Source of the DNA: Spirochaetaceae bacterium
Lineage (GTDB): Bacteria; Spirochaetota; Spirochaetia; DSM-2461
Assembly: GCA_003246505.1 (NCBI GenBank)
Contig: QKAI01000219.1
Location: forward strand, 1-18,511
Direction of reading: 5' to 3'
Length of the DNA: 18,511 nt
Positions 1-7,670 of the stretch are shown here, in pieces. The notes under the pieces are model-generated. The model had not been told where the DNA came from. It searched no databases and saw only the letters and a list, made by a program, of their open reading frames with translations. Position 1 is the first letter of the stretch. Each line of letters opens with the position of its first letter. The translations under genes were made by a program, and so were the position numbers.

Positions 1-2
1 AA

Positions 3-833
3 GGTCTGGACCGGTACTGTTTTTTCAGTCCCCGCAAAAAGGGAACCTACACGGTGAGGGCGGAGATCTTTCCCGGAACGCCCATAGAAGAGGGGGACCG
101 TTCCCCCTGGGCCGGAGAGGAGGAGATCTTTTTGAACGAAACGGCCGATGCGGAGGGTGAGCTCAGTCCGGGGGAGTGGGAGAATCTATTCTTTTGCGAC
201 GGCACCCACATTGACCGGGGCAGGAAGGGCATGAAGGCCGATGCGTCCTGGGCTCTGAATTCCCTGGACGCCCGGTTCCTGTCCCCGGTGATACTCGACG
301 GGGACAGGGGATACGGATTCACTTCCCAATCCTCCCTGCGCTATGACGGCAAGATGCTTGAGGGAATCAACCGTCCCCTCTCCCGTATTTCCGCCCGCCT
401 GCTTCTCCGCAAGCCCCGGAGCGCCGGGGAGGAGGAGACCACCCAGATCTTCAATACCCGGGACGGGCGGGGCGATTTCGGATTTACCCTCTTCCTCCGG
501 GACAATCAGTTCCAGCTCTCCTGGCAGCTGGCTTCGGACCGGTTCCTCCGGTCCTATGCGGAAATCGACGACGCCCTCTACGATAAGCCCTTCTGGCTGT
601 CCGTGGAAGTGGAGCAGAGGGGCAATGCCCTCTTGATAAGATGGTATCTGGACGGTATTCTGGTAAAGGAAGAACCCTTTTCCGGTTATTTCCTGCCCCC
701 CTATTACGAAGGGGGCGGCCAGACCGTCTGGGGTAAGGGAGATACGGGGTATCCCTCCTTCGAAGGGGTTCTTTTCGAGTGGGGATTTACAAGCCAGGAA
801 TCCGCCGATCCGGCCGGAGGAGAACGGAAATAG
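3..833 (+). CDS. Partial protein with a LamG/ConA-like beta-sandwich region (5' end cut by window edge)
   Basis: The reading frame is open from the first in-frame codon of the window (position 3) to TAG at 831-833. The first in-frame start is a GTG at 54 with no Shine-Dalgarno sequence before it, so the gene most likely begins outside the window and about 276 residues of its C-terminal part are seen. The second half alternates hydrophobic and polar residues in a beta-strand pattern: a run around FGFTLFLRDNQFQLSW, then FWLSVEV, then LIRWYLDGILVKEE. This resembles laminin-G/concanavalin-A-like jelly-roll domains, in which a 'W-Y-L-D-G' turn is common. That domain call is inference from pattern only. 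No membrane segment or catalytic motif is seen. The stop lies 3 nt before a lipoprotein gene, so the two are probably co-transcribed, which suggests an envelope role. The substrate is unknown. Confidence 0.75.
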   Translation, partial: GLDRYCFFSPRKKGTYTVRAEIFPGTPIEEGDRSPWAGEEEIFLNETADAEGELSPGEWENLFFCDGTHIDRGRKGMKADASWALNSLDARFLSPVILDGDRGYGFTSQSSLRYDGKMLEGINRPLSRISARLLLRKPRSAGEEETTQIFNTRDGRGDFGFTLFLRDNQFQLSWQLASDRFLRSYAEIDDALYDKPFWLSVEVEQRGNALLIRWYLDGILVKEEPFSGYFLPPYYEGGGQTVWGKGDTGYPSFEGVLFEWGFTSQESADPAGGERK

Positions 834-836
834 TCC

Positions 837-2306
837 ATGAAGAGAAAAAGATTGCCGACAGTTTATCGACTCCTGCCCCTGTGGTTTCTCCTTCTGGGTC
901 TGATCTTCTCCTGCGCCACGAAGGATGATCTGGCCGATGCCGCCCCTCCCTGGGCGGAAGATGATACGGTGGTGGATGACGATTCCTACCTCTTTACCGC
1001 TGTGGGACGGGGCGAGGACCGGGAAGAGGCACTTAAGGATCTGGCGGGGAATCTCTCCGACAAGGTTTTGAAGCAGATGGGATTCACGGCGGAAGATTTT
1101 TCCGATTTCCCCGGAGAGAGGGACTATCTGACCGAACTATTCGCCGCTTTCCTGGCCGGGGACGATACCCTGATCCCCGGGGGCCGCATAGAGGATATGA
1201 GCTGGTACCGGGAGGACGGGGATATCGCCTGCGCCGTGCGCTTCCGCTACGGCCGGGACGCCTTCGACCGGGCCCGGGATGCCCTGAGGAACTACCTGAG
1301 CGGGGGGAGCGATTACGACCGGCTCATGAAACGGGCGGCGGAACTGGAGGAGAAGGGGTACTACTTCTCCGCCTTCCTCTACGATATGGACGCCGCAGAA
1401 GAGGGGCGGAATACGGGGGGGCTCCTGGCGGGCTATCTCCTGGGTAAGGCCTTTGACAGGGGCGCGGGGAATCTGAACCGCACCGATGTCCCCGAGCTCA
1501 AGGGGGCCGATCAGATTTATCTGGGCGCCCGCCGCTCCTGGCCCTTTACCGTGGCTCTGCCCCTCTCCCCGGAGGAAAATGACCGCATCCCCTGGTCCGT
1601 ATCCATGACCGTGCCCGCCCGGGGGGGGGCGGAGGATGTTCTCTCCGTCTCCCTGCCCAGCGAGAAGGACGGCACGGTCACCCTTTCCTACCCCTTCCCT
1701 TCGGGCATCGGGACGGGCCGGGTCGCCTTTTCCCTCCTGCCCGGGGAGTACGATCCCCTTTTTGAGAATGTCCCCTCCCTGGAAGAGGGGGCGGCGGGGC
1801 TTTTGAAAACGGCCCTGTCCCGTTTCTCCCTGGAAAAAATCCTTCCCGTCGTACGGGATCGCCGGGTTCTGAAAACGGCCCTGATCATCGAGGACCGGGA
1901 TGTGGCCGGCCGGGTTCTGAGTTCCCGCACCACGGAGGAGTCGGTCTTTTCCCTCCTCCGGGATGGGGGTTACACCGTTACCCGGGAGTCCTTTGATCTG
2001 GAAAAACTCCGCAGCCTCTCGGAACTGGAAATGATAAGGGAGTTCAATTCCCATTACGCCAACAATTATGATATAATCCTTTTCAGCGAGGCAGGAATAC
2101 GGAATTTCTCCCAGAAGGGCGATCTCTATCAGATAAGCGCGGGAGCGGTTCTCTACGAGGCTGATCTGTGGGAACAGCGCATCAATGTGATAGAGGATCT
2201 ATCCGTCTCCGTATCCGGGGGCGATCCGGGCCGACTGGTCACTTCCGCCTTCTTCCAGCTGGGGAAGGACATGGCCGACTCCTGCCTGAAACTGAAGGAT
2301 AACTAG
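837..2306 (+). CDS. Predicted lipoprotein with an LPP20/FlgT-like N-terminal region
   Basis: A 489-residue protein beginning with a basic N-terminus, a hydrophobic stretch (residues about 12-24) and Cys26 in LIFS-C. This is a signal-peptidase-II lipobox of the relaxed type seen in spirochaetes (Phe at -2). After it, residues about 50-80 (a segment starting FTAVGRGEDREEALKDLAGN) resemble the start of LPP20/FlgT-type domains, where 'G.G.....EA...A..NL' is typical. This is a resemblance, not proof. The C-terminal third (about 340-485) looks like an alpha/beta domain and contains NNYDIILFSEAGI. The start is ATG 837, with GGAGGAG at 816-822. It is 3 nt after the LamG-like gene and 16 nt before mnmE. 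Codons around 1620-1631 contain a run of nine G residues. The likely location is the outer or inner membrane, facing the periplasm. Exact function unknown. Confidence 0.85.
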   Translation: MKRKRLPTVYRLLPLWFLLLGLIFSCATKDDLADAAPPWAEDDTVVDDDSYLFTAVGRGEDREEALKDLAGNLSDKVLKQMGFTAEDFSDFPGERDYLTELFAAFLAGDDTLIPGGRIEDMSWYREDGDIACAVRFRYGRDAFDRARDALRNYLSGGSDYDRLMKRAAELEEKGYYFSAFLYDMDAAEEGRNTGGLLAGYLLGKAFDRGAGNLNRTDVPELKGADQIYLGARRSWPFTVALPLSPEENDRIPWSVSMTVPARGGAEDVLSVSLPSEKDGTVTLSYPFPSGIGTGRVAFSLLPGEYDPLFENVPSLEEGAAGLLKTALSRFSLEKILPVVRDRRVLKTALIIEDRDVAGRVLSSRTTEESVFSLLRDGGYTVTRESFDLEKLRSLSELEMIREFNSHYANNYDIILFSEAGIRNFSQKGDLYQISAGAVLYEADLWEQRINVIEDLSVSVSGGDPGRLVTSAFFQLGKDMADSCLKLKDN

Positions 2307-2322
2307 GAGCTCCGACTCTGAT

Positions 2323-3690
2323 ATGAAAAATAACTCCTATAACCGGGACGACATGATCTGCGCCCTGGCCACTCCCCTCGCGGAGAGCGCCCTGGCGGTG
2401 ATCCGCTGTTCCGGTCCGGGCATCATAGAAACCTGTTCCCGCCTCTTCCGGCCGGGAAAGAAACTGGCCGAAGCCCCGGGGAACGCCCTGGTCTACGGTT
2501 CCATCACCGATCCGCAGAGCGGAACCGTTCTGGACGAGGTGGTGGCCTCCCTTTTCAGGGCGCCCCGCAGTTACACGGGCCAGGACAGCGTGGAATTCTC
2601 CTGCCACGGCAGCCTTCCCGGCATCCAGGCCATACTCTCCCTTCTCGGAAGGGAGGGCATCCGCCGGGCCTCACCCGGAGAATTCACCTTCCGGGCCTTC
2701 CTGAACGGGAAGATGGACCTGACCCGGGCGGAAGCGGTCCAGGAGATCGTGTCCGCCAAATCCGCCGCCTCCCAGAGCCTGGCCCTGAACCGCCTCTCCG
2801 GGGCCATCGAGAGGGAGATCAACCGCATCAAGGAGGATATCCTGATTCTGGTGGCCGCCGTCTCCATCTCCCTGGACTACCCCGAGGACGAGGTGGACGA
2901 CCGGGCCGTTATCGACGAATCCCGTCTGGAACGGGCGGGGGAGGGGATTTCCCGACTCCTGGCCACCTATCGCACCGGGCAGATCTACCGGGACGGTGTC
3001 CGGCTGGTGCTGACCGGCAGGACCAACGCGGGCAAGTCCTCCCTCTTCAATCTCATCCTCCGGGAGGAGCGGTCCATCGTTTCCGAAGTGCACGGAACGA
3101 CCCGGGACTACCTGGAGTCCTGGATCTCCCTGGGGGGCATTCCGGTGCGCCTCTACGACACGGCGGGTCTGAGGGAGGCGGACAATCCGGTGGAGCGGGA
3201 GGGAATCCGCCGGGCCGGGGAGATCGTGGAAAAGGCCAATCTCATCCTCTACGTGGTGGACGGGACGGAGGGACTGAACGGGGAGGACCGCCGCTTTCTC
3301 CGGGATTGGAGTGAGGCCGGCATTCCGGTGATCCCCCTGTGGAACAAGGCCGATCTGGCCCCTGCCCCCGCTCCGGAGGGGTTCATCCCGGTCAGCGCGG
3401 TCACATCGGACGGATTCGACGCCCTGGAAAATGCCATTACCGGGGCAATCACCCGGGGGACCCTGCCCGCGGAGGGGGCCGTTATCGATTCCCTGCGCCA
3501 GAAGGAACTGCTGGAGGAGGCCTTCGGCTGTCTGGAACGGTTCCGGGAGGGGCGTGACGCTTCCCTTCCCATGGATATCCTCTCCGAAGACCTGCGCAAC
3601 GCCCTGGACGCCCTGGGTGAGATTACCGGGGAAGTGGGAACCGAGGATATCCTGGAGACCATGTTCTCCCGTTTCTGCGTGGGTAAATAG
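2323..3690 (+). CDS. mnmE: tRNA uridine-5-carboxymethylaminomethyl(34) synthesis GTPase MnmE
   Basis: A 455-residue protein of normal family length. The N-terminal tetrahydrofolate-binding domain (about 10-125, with PRSYTGQDSVEFSCHG) is followed by a helical domain interrupted by a G domain. The G domain has G1 GRTNAGKSS (about 231-239), a GTTRD switch motif, DTAGLRE (G3) and NKADL (G4). The C-terminus is FCVGK, matching the family's terminal C-[IV]-G-K whose Cys is needed for modification. With MnmG it forms the complex that installs (carboxymethyl)aminomethyl at C5 of wobble U34 in certain tRNAs, using GTP hydrolysis and a folate C1 unit; it acts in the cytoplasm. In E. coli, G1 reads GRPNAGKSS; here Pro is Thr, a position outside the phosphate-binding core. 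The start is ATG 2323, with AGGAG at 2305-2309 overlapping the preceding stop. mnmG follows after 10 nt. Confidence 0.97.
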   Translation: MKNNSYNRDDMICALATPLAESALAVIRCSGPGIIETCSRLFRPGKKLAEAPGNALVYGSITDPQSGTVLDEVVASLFRAPRSYTGQDSVEFSCHGSLPGIQAILSLLGREGIRRASPGEFTFRAFLNGKMDLTRAEAVQEIVSAKSAASQSLALNRLSGAIEREINRIKEDILILVAAVSISLDYPEDEVDDRAVIDESRLERAGEGISRLLATYRTGQIYRDGVRLVLTGRTNAGKSSLFNLILREERSIVSEVHGTTRDYLESWISLGGIPVRLYDTAGLREADNPVEREGIRRAGEIVEKANLILYVVDGTEGLNGEDRRFLRDWSEAGIPVIPLWNKADLAPAPAPEGFIPVSAVTSDGFDALENAITGAITRGTLPAEGAVIDSLRQKELLEEAFGCLERFREGRDASLPMDILSEDLRNALDALGEITGEVGTEDILETMFSRFCVGK

Positions 3691-3700
3691 GAGGGCCGTT

Positions 3701-5578
3701 ATGGATTTTGAAGCGATTGTCGTAGGAGCCGGACATGCGGGCATTGAGGCATCCCTGGCCCTGTCCCGCCTGGGGTATTCCACTCTTCTGATAACCCAGA
3801 GCCTGGACTGTATGGGAAAGCTCTCCTGCAACCCCGCCGTGGGGGGGCTATCCAAGGGAAACATCGTCCGGGAGATCGACGCCCTGGGCGGGGAAATGGC
3901 CCACCTCATCGACGGATCCATGATCCAGTTCCGCATTCTGAACCGCAGCCGGGGGCCGGCGGTGCAGGCCCCCCGGGCCCAGGCGGACAAGTTCCTTTAC
4001 TCCGCCCTGGCCAAGAAGACCCTGGAGTCCCAGAGGGGGCTGCAGATCTTCCAGGATACGGTGACCGATCTTATCCTGGACGAAACGGGCTCCCTCTGCC
4101 TGGGGGTCGTCACCGAGAGGGGGCGGCGGTTCACTTCGGCGAAAACGGTTATCACCACGGGAACCTTTATGGAGGGGAAAATCTTCATCGGAGAATTCCG
4201 CCAGTCCTCCGGCCGCCTGGGCGAACCGGCCGCCGTGGGCCTGGGCACCTCCCTGCGCCGCCTGGGTTACAGGGTGGGGCGGATGAAGACGGGTACCCCC
4301 GCCCGGGTCAGGGCCTCCTCCCTGGACTGGGAGGAGATGGAAGTCCAGCCCGGCGACGAAGAGATCCAGCCCTTCTCCTTCTCCCGGGAAAGGGTGGACC
4401 GGCCTTCGGTTCCCTGCCACATCACCTTCACAAACGACGAAACCCACCGGATCATCCGGGAGAACATAGACAAATCGCCCCTCTACTCCGGGGAGATCGT
4501 GGGCATAGGCCCCCGGTACTGTCCCTCCATAGAGGACAAGGTGGTGCGCTTTCCCGACCGGGAGCGGCATCAGATCTTCGTGGAGCCGGAGGGACTGGAA
4601 ACTGAGGAGGTCTACCTGAACGGCATTTCCTCCAGTCTCCCCGAACTGGTGCAGGAGGCCTTCCTCCGGACTCTCCCCGGCCTCCGCCATGCCCAGATCA
4701 TGCGGCCGGGCTATGCGGTGGAGTACGACTATCTGGATCCCACCCAGCTCAAACCCACCCTGGAAAGCAAACGCCACGGAAACCTCTACTTCGCCGGTCA
4801 GACCAACGGCACCTCCGGTTACGAGGAGGCCGCCGGGCAGGGATTACTTGCGGGAATGAACGCCGCCCTCTCCCTGGCCGGGGAGGAGCCCCTGGTCCTG
4901 AGCCGGGCGGAAGCCTACATGGGCGTTCTGGTGGACGATCTGGTCACACTGGGGACGAAGGAGCCCTACCGCATGTTCACCAGCCGGGCGGAGTACCGCC
5001 TGAATCTGCGCCATGACGCGGCCCAGATCCGCCTGGCCGCACAGGCCCGCCGGTGCGGACTGCTCACGTCCCAGGCCCGGGAACAGCTGGAGCGGAAGGA
5101 GAGGGACCTGGCCCGACTGCAGGAGGTCTTCCGGGAGCGCCGGGTTACCCGGGAGATGCTGGGAGGGGAGGGGGTGAGCCCCTTCCGGGAGAACCATTTG
5201 GGAAAGAATTTCCATACCGCCCTGAAGGATCCCGAACTGGTTATGGGCGACTTCCTGCCCTTCCTGCCCGAGCTGGCCGACATGCCCCGGTCCACCCTGA
5301 GCCACGGGGAGCTGGATATCAAGTACGAAGGTTACATCCAGAGGCAGGAGAGGGAGATCGCCCGGTTCAGGAAGATGGAGAATATCATCATACCGGAAGA
5401 TTTCGACTGGTCCCGGGCCACGGGGCTTTCCAAGGAGTCCCTGGAAAAATGCCGGGCCATCGCCCCCCGGTCGGTGGGGCAGGCCTCCCGGATTTCCGGG
5501 GTGCGCCAGTCGGATATCGCCGTGCTCCTGGTTCTCCTGGGAAAACAGGGCCGAGCGGAGGAGGAAGAGAATGGATAG
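3701..5578 (+). CDS. mnmG: tRNA uridine-5-carboxymethylaminomethyl(34) synthesis enzyme MnmG (GidA)
   Basis: The start is ATG 3701, giving 625 residues, the usual size. GGAGGG lies about 6 nt upstream. The frame stays open further left, into the end of mnmE, but that part is only an alternate frame of mnmE. The N-terminus carries the FAD Rossmann motif VVGAGHAGIEA (G-x-G-x-x-G at 9-14), followed by the family blocks SCNPAVGGLSKG, a segment around SRGPAVQAPRAQADK, RMKTGTPAR and YFAGQTNGTSGYEEAAGQG. The C-terminal helical domain contains the KYEGYIQRQ block. MnmG is the FAD/NADH-dependent partner of MnmE and binds the tRNA. The adjacent order mnmE-mnmG-rsmG is common in bacteria. The gene ends 8 nt inside rsmG, implying translational coupling. 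There is nothing unusual in the key motifs. Confidence 0.98.
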   Translation: MDFEAIVVGAGHAGIEASLALSRLGYSTLLITQSLDCMGKLSCNPAVGGLSKGNIVREIDALGGEMAHLIDGSMIQFRILNRSRGPAVQAPRAQADKFLYSALAKKTLESQRGLQIFQDTVTDLILDETGSLCLGVVTERGRRFTSAKTVITTGTFMEGKIFIGEFRQSSGRLGEPAAVGLGTSLRRLGYRVGRMKTGTPARVRASSLDWEEMEVQPGDEEIQPFSFSRERVDRPSVPCHITFTNDETHRIIRENIDKSPLYSGEIVGIGPRYCPSIEDKVVRFPDRERHQIFVEPEGLETEEVYLNGISSSLPELVQEAFLRTLPGLRHAQIMRPGYAVEYDYLDPTQLKPTLESKRHGNLYFAGQTNGTSGYEEAAGQGLLAGMNAALSLAGEEPLVLSRAEAYMGVLVDDLVTLGTKEPYRMFTSRAEYRLNLRHDAAQIRLAAQARRCGLLTSQAREQLERKERDLARLQEVFRERRVTREMLGGEGVSPFRENHLGKNFHTALKDPELVMGDFLPFLPELADMPRSTLSHGELDIKYEGYIQRQEREIARFRKMENIIIPEDFDWSRATGLSKESLEKCRAIAPRSVGQASRISGVRQSDIAVLLVLLGKQGRAEEEENG

Positions 5579-6215
5579 GCTTACCGAGGGGCTGGAACTT
5601 TTCGGCCTGGGCGGCAGGACCGCTGAGATAGAAGGTCTGCGGGCCTATATAGGGGAACTGGAGAAGTGGAATCCCTACTACTCCCTGGTCAATGCGGAGG
5701 GGGATGAGCTGATTGTCCGCCACATTCTGGACTCCCTGAGCGGCCTGGAGACGATCCGAAGCCTGGGTGGGGAGAGGGGTAATCTCCGCCTGGCCGACAT
5801 GGGCTCCGGGGGCGGGCTTCCGGGCATTCCCCTGGCCCTTTTTCTGGAGGGCTGGTCCGTCGATCTGGTGGAGCGGTCGGGGAAGCGGCACAGCTTTCTC
5901 AATAACATGGTCATCACCCTGGAGCTGCGCCGGGCCCGGGCCCTGCCCCTGGACCTGAAGGATGTGAAGGATAAGTACGACCTGATCACCTTCCGGGCCT
6001 TCCGTCCCTTTCTGCCCGAAATCATACGGGGACTCAAGAAGTGCCTCGCCCCGGAGGGTGTCATCGCCGCATACAAGGGGAAGAGAAGCTCTATACGGGA
6101 GGAGGAATCTCTCCTTAAGGACCACTTCCGCCGCCGGGAGGTCATCCCCCTGAAGGTCCCCTTTCTGGATGAGGAGCGCCATCTTCTGATTCTGGGAGAT
6201 CCGACCGGGGATTAG
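5571..6215 (+). CDS. rsmG: 16S rRNA (guanine(527)-N7)-methyltransferase RsmG (GidB)
   Basis: A 214-residue protein of normal length. It has the N-terminal family signature (EKWNPYYSLVNA at about 31-42, then IVRHILDSL at about 48-56) and the S-adenosylmethionine-binding loop DMGSGGGLPGIPLAL (76-90). RsmG methylates N7 of G527 in the 530 loop of 16S rRNA; loss of it is a known cause of low-level streptomycin resistance. ATG 5571 overlaps the mnmG stop by 8 nt. A strong GGAGGAGGA lies at 5557-5565 inside the last mnmG codons, so translation is coupled. It is the last gene of the + strand operon. The next gene is convergent and only 15 nt away, and I see no convincing intrinsic terminator between them. 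Confidence 0.96.
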   Translation: MDRLTEGLELFGLGGRTAEIEGLRAYIGELEKWNPYYSLVNAEGDELIVRHILDSLSGLETIRSLGGERGNLRLADMGSGGGLPGIPLALFLEGWSVDLVERSGKRHSFLNNMVITLELRRARALPLDLKDVKDKYDLITFRAFRPFLPEIIRGLKKCLAPEGVIAAYKGKRSSIREEESLLKDHFRRREVIPLKVPFLDEERHLLILGDPTGD

Positions 6216-6230
6216 AATCGGTACGGCGGG

Positions 6231-7571
6231 CTATTGGTCCAGCCGGTTCAGGAGTTTCATGAGCTGGCTTTTGTCTATCAGATCGATGAGCCGGGCTTCC
6301 ACGAAGTTGGTCGATTCGGTACTGAACGCGCCGGGGGTGAGGAAAAATCCCCGTCCCGCGTGAACCTCCTTCATGCGGGCGTAAAGTTCCCGCACGCTCA
6401 GTTCCCCCAGGAACCCTTCGGTACGGCCGAAGCGGAAGAGAATGATATCTTCCCACTTCCTCGCCCTGACTTCGGTCAGCATGTCCACGTAGTTATTCTG
6501 GAACACCTTGATGTCCACCACTTTGATTTTGGCATCGGGGATGATGACGTTGGTCAGCTGGCGGCAAATGGTATTGAAATCGCTTATGGAGGATCGGAGA
6601 TAGGTCCGGAGCTTCTTGTTGTTATTCAGCTCGGAATATTTCTTAATGAGATTCTCCGTGTCCTTGAATCCGGGATTCATGGTATAGAGCGTGTTGAGCG
6701 ATTCCAGGGCATGGGGCAGGTCCCCCATGTGGTTGAAGGCGTCCGCCTGGCGGTAGAGCAGCTCCTGATGGACCCCGGGCTGAATCGTCTCGTGCTTCAG
6801 ACCTATGCCGTAGTCCCCGGCCGCCTTATCATGCTCCTGCCTCTTCTGATAGATCGTCCCCGCATAGAGGGCGGAACTGGGGCCCCAGAGGGGATCCGCC
6901 CGGAGATGGGAAAAGAATTTCAGGGCCATATCCTGCTGGTTCAGCTCGTAGTAGCAGCAGGCCAGGGAGAAGACCGCTTCCTTGTCCTCCGGATGGGAGG
7001 TGATGCGCTGTCTCAGATAGCTGTGGGCTTCCTTGTAGTGCTTGAGCTTGAAAAGGGCCTGCCCGTAGTATTTGAGGGATTCCTCGTGATCCGGCTGGAC
7101 GGCGATGGCCTTTTTGAGAAAGGCGAGGGATTTCTCATAGGCCTTGCGCAGATACTCCAGCTTACCCAGGGAGGCGTTGATCTCGAACCGGTTGGGATTC
7201 TTTTCCCGGGCGAAGGCCAGGGCCTTGTAAGCCTCCTTATGGGCTTTGCAGTGCATGCAGGAGAGACCGTAGTTCAGATTGATTTCGAAATCGTCCAGGG
7301 AAGAGTCCAGGGCGGCCGAATCCAGGAGAAGCCGGTAGGTCTTCATGGCCTTGTCGTAATTCCCCATGTCGTAATGGACGTCGGCGATGATCTTCAGGGC
7401 GCCCCGGTCCTTGGGATTGTTAGCCAGTCTCTTGTTCGCTTCGGCGAGGAGCGTCTTCTGATCCTTAGCCATATTCTGGTTCTGCTTGTTTCTGACGGCG
7501 GACACGATCAGGGAGATAATAACAGTCACCAGGACGAGTATGGTGGCAATGGGAATGAGAAAAGATGTCAT
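6231..7571 (-). CDS. Membrane-anchored TPR protein with C-terminal Mrr-like (degenerate nuclease fold) domain
   Basis: Starting at the ATG whose complement is 7569-7571, this is a 446-residue protein. It opens with one hydrophobic helix (about 3-25, MTSFLIPIATILVLVTVIIS), then a basic linker and a series of TPR-type helix pairs to about residue 330; for example 'A..YL.KAYEKSLAFLKKAIAVQPDH', with the usual Ala/Tyr/Pro positions. The final ~100 residues differ. They contain GRGFFLTPGAFS, then LIDLIDKSQLMKLL, matching in order the C-terminal half of Mrr-type restriction-endonuclease folds (GvFiTTs.Fs ... I.LIDg..L..L). Where Mrr proteins have the catalytic Q-x-K strand, this protein has DIILFRFGRTEG, so activity looks lost. 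The membrane helix suggests a cytoplasmic body. The frame extends upstream to TTG 7607 and ATG 7586, but those codons lie in the promoter, and no Shine-Dalgarno sequence precedes any of the starts. It is divergent from the 7671 gene. Confidence 0.85.
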   Translation of the reverse strand: MTSFLIPIATILVLVTVIISLIVSAVRNKQNQNMAKDQKTLLAEANKRLANNPKDRGALKIIADVHYDMGNYDKAMKTYRLLLDSAALDSSLDDFEINLNYGLSCMHCKAHKEAYKALAFAREKNPNRFEINASLGKLEYLRKAYEKSLAFLKKAIAVQPDHEESLKYYGQALFKLKHYKEAHSYLRQRITSHPEDKEAVFSLACCYYELNQQDMALKFFSHLRADPLWGPSSALYAGTIYQKRQEHDKAAGDYGIGLKHETIQPGVHQELLYRQADAFNHMGDLPHALESLNTLYTMNPGFKDTENLIKKYSELNNNKKLRTYLRSSISDFNTICRQLTNVIIPDAKIKVVDIKVFQNNYVDMLTEVRARKWEDIILFRFGRTEGFLGELSVRELYARMKEVHAGRGFFLTPGAFSTESTNFVEARLIDLIDKSQLMKLLNRLDQ

Positions 7572-7577
7572 TATTGA

Positions 7578-7607
7578 ATTATCCATAAACAGGGTGTCTT
7601 TTGTCAA
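7578..7607 (-). promoter_or_regulatory. Sigma70-type promoter for the TPR gene
   Basis: Read on the minus strand, a perfect -35 TTGACA (7607-7602) is followed after 18 nt by -10 GATAAT (7583-7578, 5 of 6 consensus bases). The predicted transcription start is 6-7 nt further on, at about 7571, which is the A of the most likely ATG. The mRNA would then be leaderless or nearly so, consistent with the absence of any Shine-Dalgarno sequence here. Confidence 0.65.
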
Positions 7608-7634
7608 GAAAAATAGAAAGGGTGGGGAAATTAA

Positions 7635-7663
7635 TTGACAAATCCATCCCTAATGATTAGGAT
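7635..7663 (+). promoter_or_regulatory. Sigma70-type promoter for the 7671-10205 gene pair
   Basis: A perfect -35 TTGACA (7635-7640), a 17-nt spacer and -10 TAGGAT (7658-7663, 4 of 6). The predicted start of transcription is around 7670, next to ATG 7671. The AGGA inside the -10 could instead act as a Shine-Dalgarno sequence for that ATG if transcription began further upstream. This -35 box mirrors the -35 box of the leftward promoter, 27 bp away. Confidence 0.5.
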
Positions 7664-7670
7664 CATTTCT

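Noticed and set aside
3431..3700. 90-codon N-terminal extension of mnmG
   Set aside because: It is an alternate frame of the end of mnmE. The FAD motif begins a few residues after ATG 3701, which has its own ribosome site.
2671..3990. Minus-strand open frame across mnmE and mnmG
   Set aside because: Shadow of two unmistakable genes, with low-complexity Gly/Pro/Arg-rich translation typical of antisense frames in GC-rich DNA.
6216..6230. Bidirectional terminator between rsmG and the TPR gene
   Set aside because: Only short, weak CCGA/TCGG pairing is visible, with no T-tract on either strand.
6234..7577. Long plus-strand open frame (447 codons) opposite the TPR gene
   Set aside because: It is the mirror frame of a GC-rich real gene. 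Its translation has no recognisable motifs or domain structure, while the minus strand has a membrane helix, TPR repeats and a promoter.
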